The notes: generated by a model not told the origin, from the letters alone. DNA of 64,000 bases from Paroedura picta (GCF_049243985.1 NC_135377.1:31449255-31513254); one strand, 5' to 3'. Numbered from the stretch's first letter, positions 11,207 to 22,927 are shown. Numbers and translations: made by a program.

Positions 11207-11865
11207 CATATTATGCTCCTGGATCACCAACTGCTCTGCTACCTGACCTATTTGGCTGTGCTACCATCTTTGTTCTGTCCTGAAATGGGGGTGCTTCCTC
11301 TCCCAACTGTAATTTGAGCTGACTGGTTTTGGGGGAAGACAAACAATCCCTTCAAACTGCATTGCAATTGGAACAAGAAAGTTACAGGAGGAAATTTGAT
11401 TTCTATTGGAACCACCCAAAATGAAACGGAAAAAATATAGAACAGCTAAAACAAATCAACTTAATAATGAATATCATAAAATCAAATCAAAGTTTTTAAG
11501 TTCAGAAAAGGAACTAAAACCAGGGACAGAATGGGCCTAGCTGTAATGAGGGCATAAGGTGGTGATCTGCTGTTCTAAGCAAGAAGTTATACGCACCAGA
11601 TGTGCACTTCAGCCGAGATATCTGTTTGGCATTCTGTTATCTTTTAATTGTATTAAACTATTACCACCAAATCACAAATAAATGATTGCTATTGCTCTGG
11701 AACTACTTGGCATCATTTCTCCTAAACCAGATATTTATCCCAAATAAATTAACGTTTTTGAAGAATCCATAAAGACTCATCAAACAGCTATAGACATTTT
11801 AAAGACAAAATCCTCTCTGCATCTGTGTAAATTTTGAAAGGACAAGGTTTTTATTGTTATGACCT
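11207..11865. other. No recognised feature
   Basis: AT-rich sequence without a recognisable gene or repeat. Confidence 0.4.
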
Positions 11866-12062
11866 CATTTTTACTTCACTTTCCTCCCCAGCAGGGACCC
11901 ATTTTATCCTCTCAAAATCCCTTGGGGGGGCGGGGGGGTAGCCTGATAGTGTGCAAGTGGCTCAAGGTCACCCAGCAGGCTTCCATGGAAGAGTACGGTT
12001 TCCTACCTGGGTCTCCAAGATCCTGGTCCAACACTGTAAGCACTAGACCACACTGACTCTCA
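11866..12062 (-). mobile_element. tRNA-derived squamate SINE
   Basis: Same family as 11003-11206, also antisense: CAAGGTCACCCAGCAGGCTT, TACCTGGGTCTCC and CACTAGACCACACTGACT. A G-run sits inside near 11925-11940. Confidence 0.75.
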
Positions 12063-12665
12063 AATGGGACATGTGATATTTATTGGCCATTATATATAAG
12101 TAAATAAGTGGAGACAGAAACGCTAGTGAAGGGAGAAATTAAATGGTGTTTTATTTTATGTAGTTACTGCTAAGAGGTCAACAAAATGCAAATTAGATAT
12201 TTTAAAAGCAGGAGAGATTTTTCTCTCAATTCACACATTGTCAGCTTCCAGTGTTCATACAGCCAGTGGTTGTTTCCGCAAAAGAAATTCTGTAGCGGTA
12301 TAATCTGAAGCATCACAGATGGTACTTTTCAAACACAATTGGACACAGTCTTTATAGCAATTGCATAGCCTACTTTCTCCAATACATTTGAATCTAAAGG
12401 GTTTCCTTTTGTTGTTACAAATGTCTAAGATAAGCAGCATCTGTTTTGTACAGCAACATATTGCTCTGAAACAGGGCCAAGGCAGCCTAAGAAAGATTGG
12501 GTAGATCTAGAATTACCGCTAGCTTTTTTCATTTTTTTGAAACCCAGAGCTATTGGCAGAAACTTTCAGGAAGCCAGTGCAGGCTTCTTAAGTGCATATG
12601 GGTATCTTCTCTCATTCATATATGGGAGTGAAGGTGTAAATTTACACTCACGGGAGTGGCGGGCT
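12063..12665. other. No recognised feature
   Basis: No gene or repeat recognised up to the microsatellite. Confidence 0.4.
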
Positions 12666-12673
12666 AGAAATTT

Positions 12674-12784
12674 AATACATACATACATACATACATACAT
12701 ACATACATACATACATACATACATACATACATACATACATACATACATACATACATACATACATACATACATACATACATACAT
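12674..12784. repeat. (ATAC)n microsatellite
   Basis: About 27-28 perfect units, the longest microsatellite in the window. It is read through by spurious HTYI and MYVC frames. Confidence 0.98.
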
Positions 12785-12842
12785 AGAACACAGAAGTTCC
12801 CATTCACAGTGATGTTGTTTTGAAATAGATTGACAACTTCAA

Positions 12843-13034
12843 GATGGGGCCTGAAAGTCTCCCAGAATGACAGCTGATCTCAATAGATCTGTTCCCCTGG
12901 AGAAAATGACTGCTTTGAAGATGAGTTTTAAGGCAGTACATTGCACTGAGGTTCTGCCCCTCCTCAAACCCCATCCTCACCAGAATCACCCTCCAATTTC
13001 CAGGAATTTCCCTGGCCTGGAGTCAGCAACCCTA
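12843..13034. mobile_element. Short interspersed repeat, relative of 38148-38358
   Basis: Contains CAGCTGATCTCAATAGATC, CCCCTGGAGAAAATG and TGGAGTCAGCAACCCTAAA, matching the body and end of the 38148 family. No target-site duplication was found. Confidence 0.5.
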
Positions 13035-13039
13035 AAACC

Positions 13040-14117
13040 AATTTCCTGAAAAGGCAAACCATTCTTCTGCTTGATAACACTAAGTGGGAATTGGAGGTGA
13101 CCCATAAAATCTTTAAAGGACGTTCCGGGCATAGATATAAGACTGAGGTTTGTTTCAATTTTCTTCTGTCTATGTTTGAGGTTCTACACAGATCCATATT
13201 AGGTTTTGTATAAACTGCTATCATATAATGTCTGTGAACATTTCTCCCTGCTAATCCCAAAGCAAATACATTTTTTCTTTACTAAAATTTGCATGTTGAA
13301 TTTAACATTAGTATAGTTTTTTGTATGATTGCTTAACTTTTACAAGGACATTTATCTCCATATGAGATAAAAAGCATTTTGGATATCATAGTAAGATCAA
13401 GATCTTACTCTATCAAATATCAGCATATTTGAATGCTTCTGTGCTTGGGCGCTTTGGCCTAGGAAAAGGTTTGAAAACTTTAGCTGATATGGAATGTGGT
13501 GGCCTAACTCTTTGCCGAGATGGAAAGCCTTGGCTACTGGATTTAGACTTTATTGTTAATATTTTGTGTGATGTTGAAAATTTTAATCAGTTACTAGCCA
13601 ACTTTCTAACTTGCAGAACACAAGGCGGCTTACAATGCAACCAAAACGACAATCATTTAAAAATGTGTATAAGACCACACAGGTGGGGACAAGCAGCAGA
13701 GTAATATATTCTTACAGTGATATTTGTCTGGGTTGAACTGAGGTATTTTTTGTTGCTTCAGATGGTTCCTTTAAAAAAATTCAAATATTTTGAAAGCTCA
13801 CATGATTGAAAGGGGCTCCAAATTCTCCCCCCACCGCCTTTAAGGCTACCTGAAATTATTGCACCTTGAATGGCTTCATTTAACCGAACCTCCTAATGCT
13901 TTTTTGCCAGCTGAAAAACTGTTACATTATGCCTAGCATCTTTTTCTCGTATATGGCTCCTTTGCATTGTTTAAATGCCAGCTTGGTGAAGTGTTCTGGA
14001 GACCAAAAAGTTTGCACACTTATTGTATGACTTTTGGGATATATCTTTAGGTCTTAACCTGAAGACAGCTTCCACATCAGAAGCTTCTTCACTGATTATC
14101 AGAGTGCTGACATTTCT
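13040..14117. other. No recognised feature
   Basis: AT-rich. The frame at 13429-13704 is not recognised. A short AAGGCGGCTTACAATGC near 13621 looks like a SINE remnant. Confidence 0.35.
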
Positions 14118-14125
14118 AGTACATA

Positions 14126-14383
14126 GGTAAAGGTAAAGGTATCTCCTGTGCAAGCACCGAGTCATGTCTGACCCTTGGGGTGATGCCCTCTAGCGTTTTC
14201 ATGGCAGAATCAATACAGGGTGGTTTGCCAGTGCCTTCTGTTTTACCCCCCAGCATGCTGAGTACCGACCTCAGAAGGATGGAAGGTTGAGTCAACCTTG
14301 AGCCAGCTGTTGGGGTCGAACTCCCAACCTCATGGACATTGCTTCAGACAGCATTTCTGCTGCTTACCACTCTGTGCCACAAG
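14126..14383 (-). mobile_element. Sauria SINE, full length
   Basis: On the minus strand it runs from the tRNA-related head (CTTGTGGCACAGAGTGGTAA) through the body to the Bov-B-like end GGGTCAGACATGACTC and an ACCTTT repeat tail. The flanks AGTACATA (14118-14125 and 14384-14391) are a perfect 8-bp target-site duplication. Bov-B-type LINE machinery is the expected source of mobility. Confidence 0.95.
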
Positions 14384-14391
14384 AGTACATA

Positions 14392-14870
14392 TGCATAGCC
14401 TAAACATATGGAACACAATTCCAGGTATCAAAACGAACCACATGTAGTGGAATAATTTCATATCAAACAGAAGCAAGACAACCCCCAGGACAGACAAAAC
14501 TTCAGACCATAAAAGAACAAACAAGACCTCAACACCATCCTCTCTAGAGGAATAGAGACAGAGTTTACGAGCACACTTCATCAGGTGCTGATGAAGCTGA
14601 CAAGGTAAAATAAGGGTCATCAACAATTCAATCTATATCATTTTAAATGTAGCTGCAGGCAGCTGCATCATTGTGTCAGAAAACCAAGTGAGCAAGCAAC
14701 TTAAGTCTGTAAACAAATTAAGGACAATCCTCTTTCCCCTTTCCCAGTTTCATAGGAGATCTCATGCAGCTACATTATTCTGTCACTTTCTCATGTCACA
14801 GAAGGTTTCTTGCTTTAAATCTGACATGTACGGATATTTATAAGTGAACTGCACATTGTTCAGATTTTAT
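14392..14870. other. No recognised feature
   Basis: Moderately AT-rich sequence with no identified repeat or gene. Confidence 0.4.
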
Positions 14871-14876
14871 AGTACT

Positions 14877-15718
14877 ACTAGAAAATAAGACCGCTGTAAA
14901 AATAAAAAAATGCAGCGGGCACTAGCGGCCAGTGGGTGGGTACGGGAGGCTGGGCAGCTCCCTCACTTCAGCGTGGAGCTTCGAGCCCTATGCTGAAGCC
15001 TGCCCCTCACTGAAGCCTGCCCCACCCACCCCACCAGCTTCGCCAGCCTCGAAGCCTTCCCCCTGGCCAGCTCCCACCCGACCTTGGGGCTTCGGCCCGG
15101 GCCCAGGACCAGCCCTGCTGCATCTGCAACATGGTGAGGCTATCCCTTGGCCCAGCCAAAGCCCCCCACACCAGCCGGCTCCCACCTGAACCCGGAGCTT
15201 TGGACCGGGCCCAGGGACAGCCCCGCGGTGTCTGTGACACGGTGGGGCTGTCCCTTTGGCCGGGCCAAGGCCTTCCCACCCCAGCCACCCCCCACACATC
15301 ATTGGGGACTCAGCCCGGCCACAAGGGCTTCCCTGTGGCCGGCCCAAGGCCTCCTCACCCACCGGCTCCTGCTGGATGCCGGGGACTCGGGGACTACTTT
15401 CCCTCTCAGTGGCCATTGCAGAAATGGCGTCTGTGGGGCGAAGGTGCCCACGTTGGGGGGTGGGCAGTTTGGGAGGCACTTCGCACCTCCCAACTGGTCA
15501 GTCCTGGGGAAAGGGGCCCCAGGCAGCCGCGCTGCGCATGGCTTGGACCCGGACTGACAAGAGGAGGGTCCAATCAGGAGGTCCTTTGTGCCTCCCGATT
15601 GGGCCCTCCACTTGTCAGTCCTGGACCAGGGGCCAATCATTGCCCCACCATCCCGGACAGCGCCCACCCCCCAAGTCCTTACTGTTTTATTTATACCGCT
15701 CCCGCGGAGCGGTTACAG
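14877..15718 (+). mobile_element. Multi-hairpin non-autonomous element, copy A
   Basis: It starts with ACTAG, then a hairpin (CCGCTG at 14891, CAGCGG at 14913) closed by CACTAG. The interior is GC-rich and proline-coding in several frames. Three 3' hairpins follow: 15469-15493, a long one at 15551-15621 (31-base arms, about 28 pairing, containing GGGTCCAATC), and a terminal GC hairpin at 15695-15713. The word ACTGTTTTATTTA precedes the terminal hairpin and the copy ends at ACAG (15718). The last parts match copy B at 44510-44627. No rep/helicase or transposase coding is visible. A Helitron-like class is likely but unproven. Confidence 0.6.
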
Positions 15719-15719
15719 G

Positions 15720-16082
15720 TTGATGAATTTGTAATTCACAATGTTCTTGAGTTATATACCACGTATCTTTCAGGCTATTTGATGAGATTTTATTTATATA
15801 TTTCCAAATCAGTGTTTTTATCCTTTGTCTCAACCTTTTGGTTACTCAATTTATTTTGGATTGAGTTTTCCTCTCCTGTTTTTGATTCCAGTTTCTTCCA
15901 TCTATCACCAATTCTGTAGGGATGATCTTTTGACTAAAAGATATAACCATTGGAAATTTCCTCCCCATCTGCAACGATTACACCTGGAAAGGGACTTTCC
16001 ATTTGTTGGATTGATTTCCTAATATAATTAGCTTTAATTCTGATATTAATAAATCTAGAGGTGCAAACCTTTGGGGTCTTAT
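15720..16082. other. No recognised feature
   Basis: AT-rich sequence between copy A and the duplicated 165-bp segment. Nothing recognised. Confidence 0.4.
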
Positions 16083-16246
16083 CAATCAAACATTAGCTCT
16101 CTGGGGGAGGGGAGCCTAAGTGTCAACACATACTTCATTCAAAGTATCATGGAAAGCTCCACAAATGAGTCAATGCAAAGTACAAGGTTCCAGGTGCATG
16201 GGCATCACACATACTGTTTAGGCACCATTACAGTTACAAGGGACAG
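16083..16246 (+). repeat. 165-bp direct repeat, copy 1
   Basis: Matches 17558-17722 in the same orientation at roughly 95% by eye; differences cluster in the G/A-rich stretch after GCTCTCTGGGG. It begins CAATCAAACATTAG and ends AAGGGACAG. The right end meets the element fragment at 16247 without a gap. Confidence 0.9.
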
Positions 16247-16493
16247 GAGCAGCTCTCACACAGCAGGGATCTGCAGCCTCTGAGCCTCAGAGGGGAGTGG
16301 AAGGAGGAGGGGGTGGTCTGGGGTGGGGGATGGAAGGCGATTGGCTATCCGCTGGACAGACAGGCAAGCCGGTTGGAGGAGGAGGCACTCAGGAGCAGGA
16401 CTGTCACCCTGAGTGGGTGTTAAGCGCTGAGTGGCACCTAAGCCTTGACACACGCTTCTCCTCCAAGGCCTTACCAGAAATATTGTGGAACAG
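16247..16493 (+). mobile_element. Element fragment E, 3' part of the copy D family
   Basis: Aligns along its length with the reverse complement of 39663-39910: CAGCAGGGATCTGCAGCCTC, GGACAGACAGGCAAGCCGG, GTGGGTGTTAA, GAGTGGCAC and CCAAGGCCTTACCAGA, ending near GTGGAACAG. The 5' part present in copy D is missing and the 165-bp repeat stands there instead. Confidence 0.75.
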
Positions 16494-17557
16494 ATGCTTT
16501 TATGTGTGTTACAGAAAAAAATCATTTAACTCTGAACCTCAAGGATGATACACAGAAATCAAAGGTTTGCAACCATTCCATGTAATATTACAAACCCTCT
16601 ATTAACAAACGTATATAAATCCTCATTTGCAATATGCAATAGGCCAGCCTATTGCCCTTATTCATATTACATCAACAGGATATGCCACAGCCTGGGCCTT
16701 TCCCATCATGGCTGTAACTCCATAGCATGAACTCCTTGAAGAGATGAATCTACCATCTCATTGAAGATCTTCATAAAGCACCATAAGCCATCTTTGTCTA
16801 CCATAGCTTTTGATGGGATATTAACAGCAGGCATCTTTGGGAGTATTTAGTCTTGCCATCATACTTGGTTTTATTTCGAGATGTTTCAATTATTGCCTGT
16901 AAGCCACCTTGAGAAAAAGATGGGAAGCAGGATACAAATATTTTAATGAATGAGTGAATCAATAAAAGAGTTGTTTGCCGAATGGATGAACTTGGGAACA
17001 GTTGGAGGTAGGGACTGGGAGTTGCCAAGGACTCTAGGTTTAATCAACACCTTAGTCAAAATCAATAGATCCAGTTAGGACCTATTCATAGCTTGTTTAG
17101 GGTATGATCATCTCCTGATGACCTCTGTCAACAGGATTTTGATATGCTAGAAGGTTATATTGCATTTTTATCATGCCCCAGATCCCCAGTCTGAGTTTGC
17201 TCCATATTTAGATAGATCTTCATTGTAGTGAATAGAATGTGCCCATGTTTTCTTCATAATGTTGTAATACTTTTAAAGCTGTCTTAAGTAACCTGAGGAA
17301 AACCTCTTGTGTAGGATTGAGGGATGAGTCTTTCAGTATATGAACAGGCACTTCTGGAGGCAAATCAGCAGCATTAGTATCAGAATGAAGATTAGTTTAT
17401 CTTAGGCTGATATGATAAAAGTAAAAATGCAATTCCCTAGAAGGCCCATCTAGGATGGCATTAAAGTTTCTCACTGGTGATTTCATTCAAAGTGGCTTGT
17501 TAAGGTAAACGTATAATTCTCAAACAGCTTCCAATATTGTTATAAAAATCTGTTATG
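16494..17557. other. Spacer between the 165-bp repeats
   Basis: Contains a possible L2-like tail near 16890-16970 (GTAAGCCACCTTGAG then ATACAAATATT). Otherwise no gene or repeat is recognised. Confidence 0.35.
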
Positions 17558-17722
17558 CAATCAAACATTAGCTCTCTGGGGAGAAAAAAGCCTAAGTGTC
17601 AACACATTCTTCATTCAAAGTATCATGGAAAGCTCCACAAATGAGTCAATGCAAAGTACAAGGTTCCAGGTGCATGGGCATCACACATACTGTTTAGGCT
17701 CCATTACAGTTACAAGGGACAG
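17558..17722 (+). repeat. 165-bp direct repeat, copy 2
   Basis: Second copy of 16083-16246. Sequence on either side is unrelated to the flanks of copy 1, so this is not a simple tandem duplication of a longer unit. Confidence 0.9.
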
Positions 17723-17724
17723 AA

Positions 17725-19400
17725 AGGCAAACCAGGTATCATCAGAGTTTTAATGAGGGCTCCACACAATGACACCATAGCAACTTGGCAGACACCCAGC
17801 CAGACATCACATGGGGAAAAAGTTTGCCCAGAATGCTCTCAAGCACCCTCAGTCCCAAGTATAAAGATCCCCTAGTCACCGCCCATCTCTAGGTGAAATT
17901 CTGGGTAGTTCTTTATGGTCAACAGAACATATTATATAGATAAGAGGTCATCTTTTGTGATTCTGGATTGTACAAATGCAATGGAAAGGGGTAGTCAAAC
18001 AGGGACTTGCTTGGACAGGCAAATGTTCATAGAGGTGGATATTTCCTGAGGTGGATGTTATTCCATGAAGAAGGTGTTGTCTTCTCCTGTGGCCTGGGGC
18101 CAACAGTCCAGATAGCACGTGTTCTGGTTGCCACAAGTGGGTGATGAGGGAGAAGTAGCCATCCTGACAGCTGCTCATTCTGGCTCTGGTTAAAGTCTGG
18201 AAATAAATTTATTGGGTGGAATAGCCATCATCAGCTTGTCATTCTTCTCAAATGGGCTGGGAGGTGCCAAAGAGGAGTATACTTGAGGCATCAGGAGCAG
18301 GAGGGAGTTGAGACCTGGGAGGGAAACATGTCTCTCCACCAGTGCTATCAGTGTATTCCTCTCTGAAGAGTTATAGCAACTACTGGTGGATGGACATTTC
18401 TAATGTATCTCTTTCCTTTGGGGAAAGGCCCAAGAACAGAGCAGGGAAAGAAGGCTCCAAGACCCCCTGGTGCTGCCCTGCTGGGGGGACTCCAGGGGAA
18501 CTGGGTTTCATGTTTGAGGACAGGGGTTTCTTGCTCTCTTGGGGAGGGCTGCTTCTCTACTGAGAACCACCCCACCCATCCACTTTCACCCTCATGGTGT
18601 TCACTGACCCCCAGTGCTCAATGTGAATACAGGAACAGCAGAACCAGATCTCCAGTTCCAAATCTCCCGCATGCATATCCCCCCCCACACACACACACAG
18701 CAGACTGCAGAGCAGGTCACTAGCAGGAAAGTTGAGAAGGGGGAGGAAAGGCACCAGAGTGAACTCCCTGTGCTGAAAGTCAGAGCCCAGAGTTCACTGC
18801 ACCATAGTCCCAACCCCCAGCAATAGACAGCAGATCAAGAAAACAGAAAACAAAGCAATCAATCAGCTCAGCTAACTTCATGCCTCTCTTTCACTTCACC
18901 AGCCAACAAACGAGGGGGGAGGAGGAGAGCTCACTCAACATATAGCCTCCTAAGTCCACTGATCACAATGGGAACTCTGTTATTGCAGTCCCTGTTGAGC
19001 TTTGAAAGGTTCTGGTGTTCCCAAAGCTAGCAAATACTGCCCTCACTACTGCCTTGGAGTTTTGTAAACAGTTTAATTGATCGGAGCCAGCGTGTCTCCA
19101 CTCACAAACTCCTTCAAACCACACTAAAAGTTTGTGAAAATTCATGATGGTACAGTCTCCACAGACATCACTTCACAGACCATGAACCAACCAACATTCA
19201 TGATTAGTTCCTGAGCCAGTTCAGGCCCGTGCCTAGTCAACTAAATTTCCACCTGAGAACTATAGTCCCAATTGGATCAGGTTGACGGTATGTACAGTGA
19301 GGGCACTTCCCCCTAGCTGTTTTCCTGGCCTGCAATGGCCCCATGGCTAGTCATATGGCTGTTTACTCCATTCCTAAGAAGGAACCAAAAGTCTGAAAAA
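17725..19400. other. No recognised feature
   Basis: Unique-looking sequence with a short AC-rich stretch near 18680-18700. Open frames around 18340-18820 overlap on both strands and match nothing known. Confidence 0.4.
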
Positions 19401-19559
19401 GAACCGTGATCTGCCGCAGAAAGTGTAAGGAATGGAGAATATCTCAGACTTCTTTTCAGTCTTGTTTCTTAACTGTAACCACAATTTTTTGAAATCTCTA
19501 GCATTCTTTTTTTTTTCTCCAGGTGCTTTTAAAAGAGAGAGCGGGGGGGGGGGCGGAAT

Positions 19560-20560
19560 TAAGAATATAAAAGAAAGACAACTTGTGCAGCCTTAGGCTG
19601 GAATCCTTCTTTCAAGAGGAGACATTAAAGAGAAACCTCGACAAACTCTTTAGCTATCAGGTGAGAGAGTATAAAAGTCATCTGTGCTGCTTTTGATGTG
19701 GAGCCTTGACAGGAGTCTTGGAATTGGTTCTAATTTAATAATGGAGATTGTACGAGTGATTCACGTGTCTCCTCCTCCTCCTCTCATGCCGAGCCTTGTC
19801 AATGCAAGGAAGGCTGTAGCCTGTACCGTATGTCAACTCATCAACTATTGACAATGAAAAAGGCTGATTAAAAGCCTCTGGGGCTTGCTACGTTGCTGAT
19901 CTCACAGAGCGCTCATAAACTTATGCATCTTTGGAAAACTATCATGTGTTTTTAACTTCCTGAAGAATTCTTGTAAAATATAACTTAACCACATTACCCT
20001 TTGTCCTGCGCTTTTATTCCACTAATGGACAAATTGGGAGGAGGCTGAGAACAAATGTGCTATTAATTACCCAGATGGCTTTTTAATAGAACCTTGGATT
20101 ATTGCTTAGCCACGAAACATTGTCCAGAAATTTCTTAATAATGCCGGTGAGTGCGGCATTCCTTCCAAGAGAATAAAGCTGCCATTGACCAGGAGGCTAG
20201 GCCATGTCAGGTTAGTTTAAGAGATAGCAGACAAAGAGCGGGCATTGTATAGGAGGAATGACAAGCCATATCCTAGCTGTCCAGCTTCTCCTGCAATGAC
20301 AGATTTTCTAATTCACTGCAGATTCTCAGAAAAGTGGGTGGTCAGCTCTGGGTAAAAACAACAGTGCCTCTATTGATACTGGGTGGGAGGGACATAATTC
20401 TGAATTAACCTGGATTGATTTAATGCAGCACAGAGTCTTAGTATCAGGATAAAATTAGTATTAATGCATTAAATGTTAGGTCAGAATGTTAAATCTCATT
20501 GTTGAAAGAGCTACACGCACTAAGCCCAGGCTTAATGCAAGCAGGTAATTTATGTCCTGT
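19560..20560. promoter_or_regulatory. Candidate conserved non-coding regulatory block
   Basis: About 1 kb free of recognisable transposons, frames or microsatellites. It is dense in homeodomain-type words (TTAATTA, TAATGG) and has a SOX-like CTATTGACAATG near 19845. This is judged only from texture and position in a presumed XKR9-EYA1 desert; conservation was not measured. Confidence 0.25.
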
Positions 20561-21355
20561 TGATTATTGGTGTGTTTTTAATGCACAACAATAATCTCCC
20601 AAGATTTTGTTTTTACTTATCAAGTAAGTTGCAAGTAGAAAAAAAATACAAAACATTAACAGATAACTTTTATTTTGTTGACCTGAAATGTGCAGTAAGG
20701 TGGCTGTTCATTCATGTTATATTTGGGCTAACTAATGTTTGTGGCTATAATCCTGGTTGGTGAGGTGAGGACAATCACCAGCTTCCTCATTTTTTGGCTT
20801 TCTTGGGACACTTTGTAAAGAAAAAGTTTCTACCTTCATACTTTCAAGATAAGGTACACTTAATATTTCCCATTCACTTTAGCAAGTTACTAATAACCAT
20901 GAACTATATGAAAATTTACCATTTTCTCTGATGAGCTGTTCTGAAACAAAAGAAGGAACCTTGAAATGAAATCCTAAAGTGACCAAGTTCTCATAGAGCA
21001 GCTAGGTTTAGCTTCTGCTGACAGAAATTAACAGATGAAATTGACAGGAGACCTTGATTTTAATGGGTTAAGCAACCTTAATTCTTGAGTTATGTCCAAG
21101 AGCCAGATGCAATGAGCAATTTAGGTACACCCAAGAGATGTCTTGTGAGATCTTCTTTGTCAGACAGCACATGGAGCATCCCAGCAGCTTGGCTGGTCCA
21201 AAGTAAATTTTATGAGCTTTAAGTGCCATGGTGTCACCATTGACAAATATCCCAGACTACATCTCAGTGGAAGCATGAAAAAGAGAACAGGAGATGCAGG
21301 ATGAGTAAGCTTCAGGAGAGTGAAGCCCAAAAAGAGTTTCAGCTGACTCACTAGA
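20561..21355. other. No recognised feature
   Basis: Unique-looking sequence up to the SINE at 21356. Nothing recognised. Confidence 0.4.
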
Positions 21356-21809
21356 TGAAGAGAAAGACTTGGTTTTTATACTCTACTTTTCACTGTCTGA
21401 AGGAGTCTCAAAGCAGCTTATAATTGCCTTCTCTTTGACCGTTTATGCACTGGAGGTTTCATGCCAGGCTGCAGGCTGGAGTTTTAGCCATGGCAGGTTG
21501 TCCCACCTCTTCCTGCATCCACACAGGGGAGCTTTTGGCCCAGTGCACCTCATCTGCCCCCGATTTGTGCTGCTGCATGGGCGCTGGGGCAGTTCCCAGT
21601 GCATAAACGATCTTCTTCTCCCCGCAACAGACACCCTGTGAGGTAGGGTAGGCTGAAAGAGCCCTGATATCACTGTTCAGTCAGAACAGCACTATCAGGG
21701 CTGTGACAAGCCCAAGGTCACCCAGCGAGCTGCATGTGGAGGAGCAGGGAATCAAACCCAGCTTGCCAGATTAGAAGTCACTTCTCTTAATCATTACACC
21801 ATGCTGGTG
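21356..21809 (-). mobile_element. tRNA SINE with CTT-type tail, interrupted by a MITE
   Basis: Antisense SINE: GAAGAG tail remnant, GAAGGAGTCTCAAAGCAGCT, ACACCCTGTGAGGTAGGGTA, CAAGGTCACCCAGCGAGCTG and the tRNA-like head with GGGAATCAAACCCAG. The body is split after TTGCCTTCTCTTT by the element at 21437-21612 and resumes at TCTTCTCCCCGCAACAG. Same family as 42530, 47772, 50003 and 57606. Confidence 0.85.
21437..21612 (-). mobile_element. Harbinger-like MITE, TTTATGCACTGG family, copy 1
   Basis: Ends GACCGTTTATGCACTGG and, as reverse complement of the right end, GATCGTTTATGCACTGG. Its reverse complement aligns to 53925-54105 along the whole 176 bp, at about 83% by eye. Flanking trinucleotides are TTT and TTC rather than a perfect TTA pair. 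Confidence 0.8.
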
Positions 21810-21814
21810 TAAAG

Positions 21815-22615
21815 CCGCATATATCCAAGTGGAGATTCAAATAAATGAATGAAGAATCAGTATGTTCCTCCTAATCAAAAGGAACTTCTTTAATCCTATT
21901 GCAAAGGTCAAGTCTGCATGTATATTCAAGTATCCATGAAGTATGCAAGTCAAAAAATGTGTATGGTGAATAAAAATAATTATATTTTACACAGAAACTT
22001 TTAAGCTATTGGAAGGACCATCATCTTTACCTAAATAAAAACTTCCTAAGGTTACCCCAGGCCTCTTCAAACACCCTGTCACACTCACAATTGCCAAAGG
22101 GGACCCTCCCTCACATGCCTTAAATATAAGACTTCTTGAGATAGAGAGGTCATCATAGCAGGGGGGAGAATTAGGTTCTGTCATGTTTCAAATTAAAAGG
22201 TCTGTTTTTTTGGAATTTTCTTCAGCTGAAATAACCACCTTTCCAAATGTGGTATAGAATCTGTTGTAACCACCATAGCCATGTTCCTATGGGAAGAAGA
22301 AACCAAGTTTAGACATTCAGCAGTATTTTCATTCCCATGGTAACTAGAATAGGCACATCAGTCTGGCAACTCACCTAGAAGTTAGTTCTTTGTGATCCTT
22401 GGCCAATTCTGCTTTTCAGCCTAGGAGGAAGTAAGTCTGTCTATCCTGTCCCAAGGGAAGGAAAAAACTTCAGCACTCAGCAGGTTGGAATTATGTCTTC
22501 CAGCATCCCAAGCCATATTACTGCAGTCACTCAGTTGAGAGGTGAGACTCAAGTCTTTGTGAGCCAGGTGCCACTGAGAGCTTAAGTCTGGTATTTAGTT
22601 CTGGTTTGGCCTCAC
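21815..22615. other. No recognised feature
   Basis: Unique-looking sequence. No gene or repeat recognised. Confidence 0.4.
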
Positions 22616-22618
22616 TTA

Positions 22619-22924
22619 GGCCCATTATGCAAGGAGTGGAAGGTCTGCATTCAGGGTGGAATGGAGGCGGCTAAAATCACCAATTATCCACGCTGCAGGC
22701 AGCAACCGGGCGCAGAGTCAACGTATGTCGCCGAAAAAGCCGCATTAGCAAGATGCAGAGGAAAGTGGAGCTTCCCGGAAGCGGCTCCAGAGTAGCCGCG
22801 TGCATAATCGGATACTCTGGGTTTTGCCGCCATTGTGTTCCGTCCTGTGCGTAAGCGGTTTGCTTTGCTTCTTCCTCCTCTGCATTCTCCATGCCGCCGT
22901 TTCAGCGGCCGTGCATAATAGGCC
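22619..22924. mobile_element. Harbinger-like MITE with GGCCCATTATGCA termini
   Basis: Left end GGCCCATTATGCA pairs with right end TGCATAATAGGCC. Both are flanked by TTA (22616-22618 and 22925-22927), the target duplication typical of PIF/Harbinger. The 306-bp interior is CpG-rich (GCCGAAAAAGCCGC, GCCGCCGTTTCAGCGGCC) and has no transposase frame. It sits at the edge of a CR1 fragment. Confidence 0.85.
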
Positions 22925-22927
22925 TTA

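Noticed and set aside
12674-12784. Regular repeat that could be mistaken for a CRISPR-like array
   Set aside because: It is a pure tetranucleotide microsatellite without spacers, in a vertebrate genome.
14932-15919. Proline-rich frames up to 262 codons
   Set aside because: The GC-rich interior of copy A is open in several frames at once. No domain is recognisable.
16083-17722. Pair of direct repeats read as a small LTR element (TRIM-like)
   Set aside because: The repeats do not start with TG and end with CA, no shared target duplication is seen, and the spacer contains an unrelated element fragment.
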